Shown: positions 1 through 9,375, counted from the stretch's first letter. The stretch is 64,000 nucleotides of DNA from Diplonema papillatum (GCA_030068145.1 JAPJBO010000511.1:1-64000); one strand, 5' to 3'. Notes: generated by a model from the sequence alone, not told the origin. Translations and numbers: made by a program.

Positions 1-45
1 AAGAATACAGGTTGACCCAGGAAAACGGAAACTAAGAGAGGGAAA

Positions 46-297
46 ATGCCAAAGATCACGGGTCTGGAGTTCGTGGAGTCATCGGTGAGAGCAATGCAGA
101 AGTTGTCGCCGTTTCATGAGGAAACGAGACGTGGTCAGTCCATGCAGAGACGACTCGTAGCCAGCAGGACCTTTTGCGAAAAGGTCTCTGGTGAGGACCT
201 GATCGGTTTCTTTCTCGCCCTAATGACAGAGGAGGAGAACGTTGACATCTGGAAGCGCCTTTCTGGTAGGCTTTCAGAAGCCTTCAAACAGCCTTGA
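46..297 (+). CDS. Small hypothetical ORF (83 aa)
   Basis: An ATG-initiated ORF of 83 codons follows an in-frame stop at 13-15. The product is mixed in composition and moderately charged, with no signal peptide, membrane segment or motif that I recognise. It is the only plus-strand candidate, whereas every convincing gene in the window is on the minus strand, which lowers its credibility. It could be a chance ORF or an exon of a gene that begins outside the window. Confidence 0.2.
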   Translation: MPKITGLEFVESSVRAMQKLSPFHEETRRGQSMQRRLVASRTFCEKVSGEDLIGFFLALMTEEENVDIWKRLSGRLSEAFKQP

Positions 298-1476
298 CGA
301 CGAGGCGAGCGGCATCGTGAGCGGTTTGGACTGGGCACGTGCCCGGTACAGGGCTGTTGGAATGGTCGTGGGTGACAATCTCTGAAAGAACCGGGGAAAG
401 GCTGCCGAGATTGGCGTTGGCGGGGGGGCCCACAGTCCTCATCTTGGTTCTTTTGCATTTTTCCACCTTATATTCTGCGTTTTCCTTGTAAGCACTGTGT
501 TCTCAAAAGCGGGTGAAGCCGGATTCTAGGCAGGGTGCACTTGCATACCACACATTCTAAGCGTGTGCCTGCCCACTGCTGGCGCTGCACACATGGGGCT
601 AACTGTGACCCCCGAGAGCATTCTTCGGCTTCAAGAGGACCCGTTGGTGGCTATCTACGGCTGAACACAGCCGATCTTGTCGTTTTGAAGTCTGGGTTTC
701 CCGCTGGAGGCCAGAAAGTGTTTGACTAGCTTGAGTAGTGGCGAGGCCCGAAAATGACCCCATTTTGGGGGGCTCTCTCCCTCGCGCTGAGTGCCCGCTC
801 CGGGGCCCACCTGGGCCCACCTGGGCCCATTCGTGGGCCTTCGGAGACCCCTTTACCTCGACTCAGCCCGTCAAAAACCGTTTGGGACCCGTTTTGGGCC
901 ACACAGATGGGGGTTCGGGGCCAGTATGGGGTGACATCAAAAAAGATTTTATTAGTGCAAAGGGGGGGGGGTCGTTGTTGTTGGTGATGGTTTTGTGGGA
1001 TGAAGTAGGGGAAAGAAAATTTTCTTTTTGCGGTGGTCTCCGCTGGCCTGGTAGTCCGTGCTACCTCCTTTCTTTTACACTCGTTCTCTTCTCTACTCAC
1101 TACTGTACGTACTCTTTCGCTCTTTTTCTCTCTTTGGCTAGCCAAAACAAAAGACTTCTGCGACCGACACCACGAACACATTCGCAATGAATGTGGCCCT
1201 GGGCCCCCCACGTGCATACATGTTGAGCAGGGGTTGCCATGTAGCCCGTATCGGTCTAAGTCAACACTGTTACTTTCATGGGATGTTCACCGGGGAAGGG
1301 TCCGACCTAACCGTTAGTCAACATCAACGTCGAAAAGGGGGAGGGGGAAAGAAGATAGAAAATCGGTGGGGTTGACAAGCTCGTAAGTGGGGGGGGGGGG
1401 GGTTTGGCATCGTCTCATATCTAAAGATAAAGTGGTGTCACCTGAGGGAGTAATCTCAGGGCCGCCCACGTGATAA
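298..1476. other. Intergenic, no gene seen
   Basis: No ORF here looks coding: frames are short and overlap on both strands. The stretch holds simple-sequence tracts, including a G run of about 14 at 1388-1402, and pyrimidine-rich segments around 1070-1140. Confidence 0.5.
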
Positions 1477-1531
1477 ACCGTTAAGCATTGAGTTCTTTTA
1501 AGTACATGAACCACATGGATTAGCATGCACT
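1477..1531. repeat. Left 55-bp direct repeat (target-site duplication)
   Basis: Identical over 55 bases to 3771-3825 in the same orientation. The pair exactly brackets the LINE fragment at 1532-3770, which is the expected footprint of target-primed insertion with a long target-site duplication. Confidence 0.85.
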
Positions 1532-3770
1532 GTGTCGCCGCTTAAGGTTACTTTATGACGTCGTCACCTGTCATTGCGTCGTCAAGGTCGAGTACTTGTG
1601 GCGCCAGGGGCGCTGGGCTTTCTTGCGGTTCTGGAGATTGCGTGGAGGGGCACAGGTGCGGACAATCTTGCACGTTTTTCACTCTCGAGGGCACTGGAGT
1701 GCTTGGGGACGTCGAACGTTTCTGGTAGCTGTTTGCTTTAAGGGCCATCCTCTTCTTCGTTGCACCCCTGACTCGGGTGTGGTCGCCTTCGCCTTCTTCC
1801 GCTTGCGGCCGGCGATCGGGCTCTCCTTCGGGGTGCCGAGCACCCTCTTTTTCAACGCTGGTCGTTCGCCGGTGCCTGGCGTTGGTGGCGGCCTCTTGGC
1901 TGCCCGTCCGGTCGTCGCCGTCTTCTGCTTCGCTACGGCGGGCGGCGCCTGCGCCGCGCGCTTTCCCGCCGGCGTTTCACGTTGTACGCCCCCTGGGTGG
2001 GTGAGAGGGGTCTCTTCTTTTTGCTGTGTCCGGGGGTTGCCGGGGCGTTAGGTTCGTTTGGTTGGTGGTGGCCGCGGCGGCAGCACGCTGCCGGTCTCCT
2101 CTGCGTCAACGTAGGGAGCCTCCTGCATTCTTGGCAGGTTCCTCTGCCATGCGTGCGGCAGGCATGATGCCCGCTGCGGCAGCACGCCGCCGCCGTCTTG
2201 CACTCGCCGCACTTCGTCGTGCTGTGCTCCACGCACACGGCGATCGGCTGCCCATCGTCAGCGTGGTGATGGTGCCGACAGCACATCTCTACCGTGGGTA
2301 CGTCCCTTCGGACGAGTGCTCGGCACGCCTCACACTTCCCCTTGTGGTGGGTCGCGCAGGTGACGAGTGCTTTCTCTACTCCGACACCCGGCATATGTAC
2401 GGGGTCGGGGTGCAGCTGTGGTGGGACAGGCAGGGCCCACCTCGCCGCTCTCTCGGCCGTCCAGTCCGGGTACGTCGGGCACTGCGTCCCTATATCGCTT
2501 CCCTTCACCTGCTCTTCGAGGATCGTCCCCGTGTGTGCCTCGCGAAAGCGGGGCCTGGGCCGCACCCCCGATATCCCCGTGATGCCCATGAACGACAGCG
2601 ACGTCGTCGGGCATACTCTCTCGCCTCTCTCGCAACTCCCCAGCCCTTGCTGTGTCGCCAGCTTGTCCAAAGCGCTGATCATGCAGCGCAGGACGTTTCC
2701 TCGCTCCCTCACCCCCTTCGGTGTATTCTCGTGCAGCGGTATGCTGAGGCCTGAAAAGAGTTCAAAGTCGATGGCAAGCTCTAGCATTGACGCCTGCCCG
2801 TTCTCGGTCCACTCCATGTCTGATAGCCACGCCACCAACGCATAAAACGTCGGTAGTCCCCAGGCCTTGTTCCGCTCCCACGCCCATGCCGGGGCAATCC
2901 GCGCAAAGGGGTGGTCGAGCTTCTTGGCAGGCATCGCATCCGCTCTCGACCAGGGGGTCGTGGGGTTCCTGGCTACCCAGCCTCGTGCTTCGAGCCCTGC
3001 CCGTTCCGCTAGGATTTCAGCCATCATCTCCTGGAGCCGCCTTGAGAAGTGGGCATTCTCGGGTACTACCACTCCGTGTTCCAGCGTGCATCTGGGCCAG
3101 TCGGCGCGGTTGGCCGCCATCAGCCCGGCATGTGCCTCTCGTCGCCGTATGTGCGAGTACGCTCCGCAGTCCCAAAATACGTGTTTCTCGTCCTCGGTAT
3201 CGCCGCTTCCACAGTGCTTGCAGCTGGGCGCCTGCGGCTCAGCTCCGGCCTGCCTCATCCGCGACGTGAACTCAGCCGTGTTCACTCCTCCCGCCAACGC
3301 TACACGTATAAGCCTCGCGGTGTGCGCGGGACATTCTCGCATCTTCCAGAAGGAGTTCGTCCGCTCCAGGTCAGCCCTCTGCACACCCTCGAATCCCGGC
3401 CGCCTCGCTACTAGACGGGACCACGTCTTCGCCCTCAAATCCGCCCTCACCTCATGCCCCCTCTTCGAGGGTGTCGAGGCTATCGGGTCAAACATTGTAC
3501 CATTCCTCAGCGTGCGAGACAGGGGCCCTGGTCCCCATACGTGTCCACACTCCTCCATGCTCCTCATCGCCAGCCCAACTGGCCCCAGGGGTAGGTCCCC
3601 CTCGGCGTACCTTCCCCGGATGCTCTCCATCAGAGGCAGAAGTCGTGGCAACCTCTCGCACGCCGCGTAGAACGCCGTCGTCACCCTATATGCTAGGCAT
3701 GTACTGGGGTCCGTCAGGTGGCCCTTCTCCTGAAAATTTAGGACCATCTCCCTCGAGCGCTTTGGGTTGG
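1532..3770 (-). mobile_element. 5'-truncated non-LTR retrotransposon (LINE)
   Basis: A 2.24-kb insertion between perfect 55-bp direct repeats. On the minus strand it carries the 3' part of a LINE ORF, with a Zn-binding motif of the kind that follows reverse transcriptase, and then about 400 bp of 3' UTR. The endonuclease and reverse transcriptase domains are missing, as is typical of 5' truncation during target-primed reverse transcription. There is no poly-A tail at the 3' junction (left end). Its protein is collinear with the C-terminal third of the LINE at 59-64 kb, so both belong to one family. Confidence 0.85.
1933..3747 (-). CDS. LINE ORF2 C-terminal remnant (604 aa from first ATG)
   Basis: The frame is open from the truncation point at 3770; the ATG at 3747 is only the first in frame. 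Near residue 177 there is a CxxC-(8-9)-H-(4)-C cluster, the zinc motif common after LINE reverse transcriptases. Several blocks match the 1459-residue LINE protein at 59 kb: an RRPGFEGVQ-like block, a C..C...H...C knuckle, and an ELAIDFELF-like block. Past the end of that homology the protein carries extra Cys/His clusters of the form CxxCR..CC..HHH, repeated about three times over the last 150 residues; these have no counterpart in the other element. With no reverse transcriptase or endonuclease it cannot move by itself. It may be a recent dead copy, since the frame is intact. Confidence 0.8.
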   Translation of the reverse strand: MVLNFQEKGHLTDPSTCLAYRVTTAFYAACERLPRLLPLMESIRGRYAEGDLPLGPVGLAMRSMEECGHVWGPGPLSRTLRNGTMFDPIASTPSKRGHEVRADLRAKTWSRLVARRPGFEGVQRADLERTNSFWKMRECPAHTARLIRVALAGGVNTAEFTSRMRQAGAEPQAPSCKHCGSGDTEDEKHVFWDCGAYSHIRRREAHAGLMAANRADWPRCTLEHGVVVPENAHFSRRLQEMMAEILAERAGLEARGWVARNPTTPWSRADAMPAKKLDHPFARIAPAWAWERNKAWGLPTFYALVAWLSDMEWTENGQASMLELAIDFELFSGLSIPLHENTPKGVRERGNVLRCMISALDKLATQQGLGSCERGERVCPTTSLSFMGITGISGVRPRPRFREAHTGTILEEQVKGSDIGTQCPTYPDWTAERAARWALPVPPQLHPDPVHMPGVGVEKALVTCATHHKGKCEACRALVRRDVPTVEMCCRHHHHADDGQPIAVCVEHSTTKCGECKTAAACCRSGHHACRTHGRGTCQECRRLPTLTQRRPAACCRRGHHQPNEPNAPATPGHSKKKRPLSPTQGAYNVKRRRESARRRRRPP

Positions 3771-3825
3771 ACCGTTAAGCATTGAGTTCTTTTAAGTACA
3801 TGAACCACATGGATTAGCATGCACT
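3771..3825. repeat. Right 55-bp direct repeat (target-site duplication)
   Basis: Partner of 1477-1531; perfect identity over 55 bases at the 5' truncation point of the LINE. Confidence 0.85.
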
Positions 3826-4383
3826 AGCAGGGGGAAAATACTCGAGGGACTGCCTTGTGCTCATTTCGAAGGAGGCTAGAGGGGGAGAAAACAATACAAC
3901 TACAAAGTGGGTCTTTTTTGTTGAACGCTTACGCCCGCCACAGAACCCAGATTTACCTGTGTTTCGTGTGGGCTACAGCACGTTTACCTCCTTTGATCTA
4001 CCGCAACTGGCAGTCTCCTCAAGCATTTCCTACAAAGCAGGTGCTTATACAAAAAACTTAGTTAATGTTTAGGCAGAACACTGCCTCTCATGCATGTTTG
4101 ATGCTAGCATCAAGTCTTCTTCGAAGAAGGCTCATAGCGGCCTGACAAACCGAGTTGATGTCCTGTCTGCAGAATTTCAAGTTCTGCTCTGTAACTGGAC
4201 GGTGCAGACAGGAAACATTGCCACGCCCTAATCCCAGTTTAATGCTTCGACAAAATTCTGCAGCCGCTTATGCTTTGATGCGAGCTTCTGCTTTTGCTGG
4301 TTGACACTCGTGTCAGACTAGCCTCTTTTTTACATCTCTCTCCATCCTTCTACCACTGGGCACTTACTCGAAGGAAACAATGG
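3826..4383. repeat. Dispersed repeat copy A plus flanking non-coding DNA
   Basis: The stretch 3835-4056 is about 95% identical to the reverse strand of 43044-43201 across some 130 bases and is related to 23107-23216, 26499-26608 and 39495-39585. Short frames in it translate to a shared peptide (containing FRVGYST), but frames do not extend and indels differ between copies. I read it as a non-coding dispersed element. The rest of the interval up to 4383 holds no gene. Confidence 0.6.
4067..4129 (+). repeat. Dispersed palindromic repeat, copy 1
   Basis: Carries GGCAGAACACTGCC, then the 16-bp palindrome TTGATGCTAGCATCAA (4098-4113), then CTTCTTCGAAGAAG (4116-4129). The same order recurs, inverted and slightly decayed, at 5990-6060. 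Parts recur at 20719-20745, 36601-36631, 40428-40458, 41411-41440 and 44877-44908. Confidence 0.7.
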
Positions 4384-4876
4384 TCAGGTCGTGGTCATAC
4401 TCCCGTGAAGGAAGGCGCCACGTAAAAACGTCGTGAAAACAGGTCCACAACACACACCAGCGCTGACGGCAGGATCCTCGTAGAACATCATGTTTGCCTC
4501 GCGCGCTTCGAGCTGCTCCCGCAGCCTTTGATTCCGGCGGGCGAGGTTCGCCTTCTGCTTGCGGAGGGTCAGGGCGAGGTCCTTCTGCTTGAGGAACTTT
4601 TCGGAGCCGCCCGGCTCGCTGGGCTCCGGGCCCTGCTTCGCCGCGCTCTGCCGCCGGACGACGTACTCCAGCTCGAGGTTCTGCGAGTACTGCGCCAGGC
4701 ACGTCCGCTGCAAGTCGCCGAGCTGCTGCAAGGCGGCCGCGTGCTTCGTCTCCTGCTTTTTCAGCTGCGTCTCGAGCGCCTTTATCTTCGCGTCCCGCTC
4801 CCGCAGGCGGACCGAGTTGAAGTACTGCTCATCGCTCTTCTCCCTCAACTTCGTCTCGGCGGCTTGCAACTGCGTC
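4384..4876 (-). CDS. Coiled-coil protein, exon 2
   Basis: Acceptor AG at 4878-4877, after CCACCCCTACACAG; the exon begins with the third base of an Arg codon, which fits the phase of the donor at 6093. It encodes a long charged helix (TQLQAAETKLREKS... to ...LREQLEAREANMM) rich in Gln, Glu, Lys and Arg, typical of a coiled coil. A Pro/Gly-rich break interrupts it. Joined to exon 1 it gives 229 residues to the TGA at 4384. The last 25 residues look less coding, and a GT near 4458 could be another donor, so the 3' end is uncertain. Confidence 0.6.
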
Positions 4877-4889
4877 CTGTGTAGGGGTG

Positions 4890-5300
4890 GCAGTGTGTCC
4901 ACTTTCTTCACCCCTGACAGTAGGTGTTGCTGTAGGGTGACAGTAGTGTGTCCCCTTTCTTCACATAGTGTGTCCACTTTCTTCACTCCTGACAGTAGAT
5001 GTTGCTGTAGGGTGACAGTAGTGTGTCCCCTTTCTTCACATAGTGTGTCCACTTTCTTCACTCCTGACAGTAGATGTTGCTGTAGGGTGACAGTAGTGTG
5101 TCCCCTTTCTTCACATAGTGTGTCCACTTTCTTCACTCCTGACAGTAGATGTTGCTGTAGGGTGACAGTAGTGTGTTCCCTTTCTTCACATAGTGTGTCC
5201 ACTTTTTTCACTCCTGACAGTAGATGTTGCTGTAGGGTGACAGTAGTGTGTCCCCTTTCTTCACATAGTGTGTCCACTTTTTTCACTCCTGACAGTAGCT
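4890..5300. repeat. 75-bp minisatellite inside an intron
   Basis: About 5.5 head-to-tail units of 75 bp, differing by only a few bases. Because 75 is a multiple of 3, one minus-strand frame stays open through all units (LLSGVKKVDTL repeats), which can mislead gene finding. Splice phase instead places the array in the intron just before the acceptor at 4877. Each unit contains CACCCTACAG, which resembles the real acceptor. Confidence 0.8.
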
Positions 5301-5785
5301 GTTGCACGTCCTCAAGCCACGCGGGTCTGCAGACGGCTCTTTATATCGGTGGCAATTGGGCCCACTTGGGTAACAAGAGAACATGTCCGAAGAATCCCAC
5401 TCGATTCAACTCCGTGGCCTTAAAACCCGAGCGCCGCCTTGGATAACAAGAGAACATGTCCAAAGAATCCAACTCGATTCAACTCTGTGGCCTTAAAACC
5501 CGAGCGCCGCCGCGGGGTCGAGGTGGATACAATTAACCGAGATAGAAGAATCAACGCTGACAACAGCCGCGGGTGTGAGGTTGAAACAGGTCAACCGAGT
5601 CTTTATTGCTTCTGGCAGCATCGACCTTTCGTGTGTTTTTGAAGTTCAACTTTGCGTGCTCGGTGGGGTTGGCAAAAACCCGGTTTCACATTTCTGTGAA
5701 AACGGGTTTTTGCCTAGAGGCTTTTCGTGTTTTCTGCAGATGCTTCGGGCTATCTTTGTGTCTATGCTTTCAGTCGTCTTCTTAA

Positions 5786-5860
5786 CCATGGTTAAGTGCG
5801 CAAATGGCGTCAGCCGAAGCTGGTAAAGCTTCGGCGCCGCCCACGTTATGTTTGTTCAAC
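5786..5860 (-). repeat. Intron element shared with the gene at 21-24 kb
   Basis: About 75 bases similar to 23033-23105 and in the same orientation relative to transcription. Both lie in the single intron of otherwise unrelated two-exon genes. Translations share NKH.VGG...A.PAS, which may be a trace of a former transposon ORF. Confidence 0.6.
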
Positions 5861-5989
5861 AGCGGCTGCCAAACATCCCGTGACACCGCGCAAGTGGTAA
5901 ACGCTCTTTTGTTTTCTTTTTCGATTGCTTCCGATGGGGCATGCATGAAATATTTTTCTATTCTTGCATCCCTTTTCTGGGACAACATC

Positions 5990-6060
5990 GTCTTCTTCGA
6001 AGAAGACTTGAAGTGCTGGTATCAATCACGCATGAGAGGCAGACAGTGCTGCTCAAACAC
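5990..6060 (-). repeat. Dispersed palindromic repeat, copy 2 (intronic)
   Basis: Contains the perfect 18-bp palindrome GTCTTCTTCGAAGAAGAC at 5990-6007 and, on the minus strand, the block CTGCCTCTCATGC followed by a decayed GATGCTAGCATC palindrome, in the same order as 4067-4129. It lies about 30 bp inside the intron from the donor at 6093. Confidence 0.65.
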
Positions 6061-6093
6061 AGTGTGCGGAGGAAACCGGAAAAACAGGCATAC

Positions 6094-6290
6094 CGCAGCA
6101 GGTGGCGCTCCATTAAGATTTCCTCGTCCGTCTCGATGAGGCCGGACGGCGGCCGCGTCGGGTCGTAAACAGCGTCATCGTCGTCGACCGCATCGGCGTT
6201 CGAGTCGGACGATTCGCTCGCCCGGCTCCCCGCGGCCGACGGCGGGTACCCGAACACGAACGGCGGCGCTGCTGCGGTGTCTCCTTCCAT
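6094..6290 (-). CDS. Coiled-coil protein, exon 1
   Basis: ATG at 6290. It encodes about 65 residues: a Pro/Ala/Gly-rich start, an acidic stretch (AVDDDDAVYD), then ETDEEILMERHLL. The donor reads CTGCG|GTATGC with GT at 6093-6092 and leaves two bases of a codon. Exon 2 at 4876 supplies the third (CG+G, Arg), and the joined frame runs straight into a charged coiled coil. The intron is 1217 bp and holds a minisatellite and two dispersed repeats. The function is unknown; a structural or scaffold role is plausible only from the coiled coil. Confidence 0.6.
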
Positions 6291-6455
6291 CCCGTGTGAC
6301 GGGCGCCGGGCTCTCCCGCCCCACCGCCCACCAACCCACACCCGCTTGCACGCACGCCTTTTGTTACCGAAAGTATGCTAATCCTATGGTTTACTATGGG
6401 AATTGGAGCAAAGCGCATGGCAGGATGAGCACCGTCCCGAACCAACACCAGAAGA

Positions 6456-6951
6456 GCTTGGGATGAGCCCAGCAAGTTTGGGATGAGCCCAGCAAGTTTG
6501 GGATGAGCCCAGCAAGTTTGGGATGAGCCCAGCAAGTTTGGGATGAGCTCAGCAAGTTTGGGATGAGCCAAGTTTGGGATGAGCCCAGCAAGTTTGGGAT
6601 GAGCTCAGCAAGTTTGGGATGAGCCAAGTTTGGGATGAGCCCAGCAAGTTTGGGATGAGCCCAGCACGTTTGGGATGAGCCAAGTTTGGGATGAGCCAAG
6701 TTTGGGATGAGCCCAGCAAGTTTGGGATGAGCTCAGCAAGTTTGGGATGAGCCCAGCAAGTTTGGGATGAGCTCAGCAAGTTTGGGATGAGCCAAGTTTG
6801 GGATGAGCCCAGCAAGTTTGGGATGAGCCCAGCAAGTTTGGGATGAGCCAAGTTTGGGATGAGCCCAGCAAGTTTGGGATGAGCCCAGCAAGTTTGGGAT
6901 GAGCTCAGCAAGTTTGGGATGAGCTCAGCAAGTTTGGGATGAGCCCAGCAG
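6456..6951. repeat. 20-bp (and 12-bp) tandem repeat array
   Basis: About 25 units of TTTGGGATGAGCCCAGCAAG, with CTCAGC variants and shortened 12-bp forms lacking the CCAGCAAG part. It lies upstream of the coiled-coil gene that starts at 6290. The mixture of full and shortened units suggests slippage and unequal exchange. Confidence 0.9.
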
Positions 6952-6978
6952 GATCAAAGAATGTCAGTCGCACAGGGT

Positions 6979-7131
6979 GAGGTCCAGCCTCAGAAGCTGG
7001 AGTTAAAGAGGGAGTGCCCGAGTCACACCCGAAAAGCGGGTGTGCTACAACCAAAAACGCGTGTACATCCACACCCGACGAAAAGCGGGTGTGACACCCG
7101 CTTTTTCACTCCAGCTTCTGAGGCTGGCCTC
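6979..7131. mobile_element. Foldback (MITE-like) element
   Basis: Terminal inverted arms of about 24 bp (6979-7003 and 7108-7131), paired along the whole length except one extra base. The 100-bp centre has further short inverted CGGGTGTG blocks. No coding capacity is present. Clear target-site duplications are not visible, so it may instead be a local inverted duplication. Confidence 0.6.
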
Positions 7132-8370
7132 CACCGCGCACCTTCCTCATTATTTTTCCCACCCTCCATCCCCCGCGTGACGTCGGCCCAGCAGCGATCA
7201 TAGCGTGCCGCATGGTCGGTGTTCTTCCCGGAGCAGTGGATTGGACCTCCCGCAGTTGTAGAGAAAGAAGAGAACACCAGCGAACACAAATGAGAAGACA
7301 GTCGCACGGTTCTTGACGTGCATTATTTAGAGTGCAAGTTCGCTTGGGGATCCGGGGTTTTATAGTCTCCGGGTGACCATTTAGGTCAAGGTTCCTTTGA
7401 GGTATGTATGTCAGTGTCTGCTGTAGTGGCAGTACGTGTACTTCTGCGTGTACCGTTGTTACGATTCATCGTGGGAATGTTTCAGCGGAACGACCAAACA
7501 CCAGGTCATTGGGGTTTTAGCACACACAACTTCTAGCGCCAACTATTCGACTTATTTTTAGCGCGCGCTGTTATTTCCTAGGTATTTTGTCGGTTTTGCG
7601 CTTTCTACGCAAAAAGTCTTGCAAAGCGTCTTTTTCTGCGCTCGACATTTTGCACAAGGCGCATGCTCTGCCAGGCAAGACGGATCCCCCTTTCGCGAGA
7701 ACAAGCGAAGAATAAGATGCTCCTGTCTTCGCCTATCGCCAAGAGCTGCAACGTGGCTCGTTCGGAACGAGCAGTGGTACGCCCCACAATCTGCATGGAC
7801 CACAAGCTATAGCCATGTGCACGGGCCACAGTCCAGCAAAAATGCACGAGCCATAACCTACAGCCAGGTGTACGGACGACAACCCACAGTGACGCTGCAG
7901 TCAACGACGGTTGCCGAAAGGCCGGAAACGAGAAACTACATTTGAAGCAGCGGTCGTGTGTAGACGGGATCGTGTGCCAGCCTTCAGAGGAGCAGTGGTT
8001 GAGGCGGCGGGAGCAGGAGCACAAGAAAGAAAACAAGCCAGGCGGGGGGGCTTCGGACCTCACGAGCGGTTTCCTAGCGTCCGCGATGGTTTTGCCCTTG
8101 CGAACTACCAAAGGGGAGAGGGATGTGTAGGGAAATGTGGGCCAGCGGTCCTAGTATATGTGTCGTTCTAGTTGACTCCAGGCAGGCAGCCGCCTGGCGG
8201 CGCCGATGCTAAAGCAGCAACGGCGACGCGTCGGCAGTACATTGGCACTTCAGGATGCTTAGGGTACGGTACACTGGACCCAAAACAGTTCATAAAAAAA
8301 CTCTGCGTGCTGTACTATACTATAGGTAAAACGTTCACTTCAGTCGGCGTCAAGGCTGAACACGCAAGAC
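7132..8370. other. Intergenic with a decayed array unit
   Basis: No convincing ORF. The part from about 7911 to 8160 is a diverged relative of the spacer found between the downstream Cys-rich genes (GGCGGCGGGAG...GAACTA.CAA.GGAGAGGGA). The tandem array therefore once extended further left, or grew from this edge. Confidence 0.5.
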
Positions 8371-8559
8371 AATGCGGTTCTCAAGACTGAGCGAAGTCAA
8401 GCTGGGAATCTACTCTGAGCCCTTCCATTCCGAAACCGCACATCAGAAGCACGAAGTCAAGTGGACGACGAACACAAAAGCAGGATGCGGTGGTTCGGAT
8501 GACGATAGTCACGGGAGAGCTGGAGAGAGAGGACAAGTGGGTGAAAAGTGTCGGCCAGA

Positions 8560-9375
8560 TCATTGTTCGCACGCGGCGGCTTCTGCTGCTGTTTCGAAGC
8601 AGTTCCCACAACCTGCAAACCTCCTGGCCGGCTCGCAGCCGTCAGTCCCGCAGAACGTAGCCGCGTCTTCTTCGACGAAGCAAGCGTCGCACCCACGGAA
8701 CGGTGCCGTGCTGGGGCACATGCACGCGTCGGCGGCCGCTTGACTCGTGAAACAAGTCGCGCAGCTGGAAAACGGAGCCGTCGAAGGACAGACGTTCCGA
8801 TTCGGAGTAGTCGGGCCCGAGATGCAGCTCTCCGCTGCAACTTCGGTAGCCCAGCACTTTCCGCATCCCGTGAGGGGTCGGTGCGGAGGGCACGTACCGC
8901 CACTGGGTGGCGCGGTCGGTGGTGGCGTCATCGGAGGTGGCGTCGTCATCGGAGGAAGGGTGGGCGGGGTGGGGACCCACGGCCACCACGGCCAAGTCGG
9001 GGTTGTCGGCGTCGTCGGCCACCAAGGCCACCACGGAGTCGTCGGCGGAGAAACCGGCGGCGTCGGCCACGGCCAATACGGCGGCGATACTGGCGGGTTG
9101 GTCGGTGGTGTCGATGGCCACGTCGGCCACGAGGGCCACGTCGGCCATGACGGCGGACTGTACGGCGGCGGCGGACTGTTGCTCTTCGAGTTGCTTTTGC
9201 TATTGCTTTTGCTGTCGCTCTTCGAGTTGCTCTTGGAACTACTCTTCGAGTTCGAATTGCTCTTGGCATTGCCCTTCGCATCACTCTTGCTGCTTAGAAA
9301 CGTCCCTTCGTGAGCTGAAACGGATACTCCGTCCGCCGCACATACGAGAAGCACCGCACAGACTGCCGTCCTCAT
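8560..9375 (-). CDS. Secreted Pro/Trp- and Cys-rich protein, copy 1 (271 aa)
   Basis: I chose the ATG at 9375 because the signal peptide (MRTAVCAVLLVCAADGVSVS) begins there in all five copies; upstream in-frame codons are not conserved. The mature protein has three parts. First is a Lys-Ser-Asn repeat (about residues 30-66), longest in this copy. Next is a Pro/Trp/Thr-rich stretch (about 67-150) with WPTWPSWP-type blocks. Last are four modules with the spacing C-x8-C-x2-C-x9-C, giving 16 cysteines, two of the modules starting CPSTAPF. The regular spacing points to disulfide-bonded repeats outside the cell. A wall, scale or mucilage protein is plausible; I do not recognise the family. Confidence 0.85.
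   Translation of the reverse strand: MRTAVCAVLLVCAADGVSVSAHEGTFLSSKSDAKGNAKSNSNSKSSSKSNSKSDSKSNSKSNSKSNSPPPPYSPPSWPTWPSWPTWPSTPPTNPPVSPPYWPWPTPPVSPPTTPWWPWWPTTPTTPTWPWWPWVPTPPTLPPMTTPPPMTPPPTAPPSGGTCPPHRPLTGCGKCWATEVAAESCISGPTTPNRNVCPSTAPFSSCATCFTSQAAADACMCPSTAPFRGCDACFVEEDAATFCGTDGCEPARRFAGCGNCFETAAEAAACEQ

Noticed and set aside
3919..4056. Conserved small protein shared by 3.9 and 43.1 kb
   Set aside because: The shared peptide comes from about 95% DNA identity of a dispersed repeat; changes fall at all codon positions and frames are not kept in other copies.
4890..5307. Repeat protein with 25-residue units fused to the coiled coil
   Set aside because: The frame is open only because the unit is 75 bp; it starts at GTG, and splice phase from 6094 to 4876 places the array in the intron.
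6394..6911. Repeat ORFs of about 100 codons with a PKLAGLIPNLL-type pattern
   Set aside because: They are direct translations of the 20-bp array, open in more than one frame.
8548..9150. Long plus-strand frames opposite the Cys-rich genes
   Set aside because: They are shadows of GC-rich repeats in the minus-strand genes, full of Arg or Gly runs, and without conserved starts.
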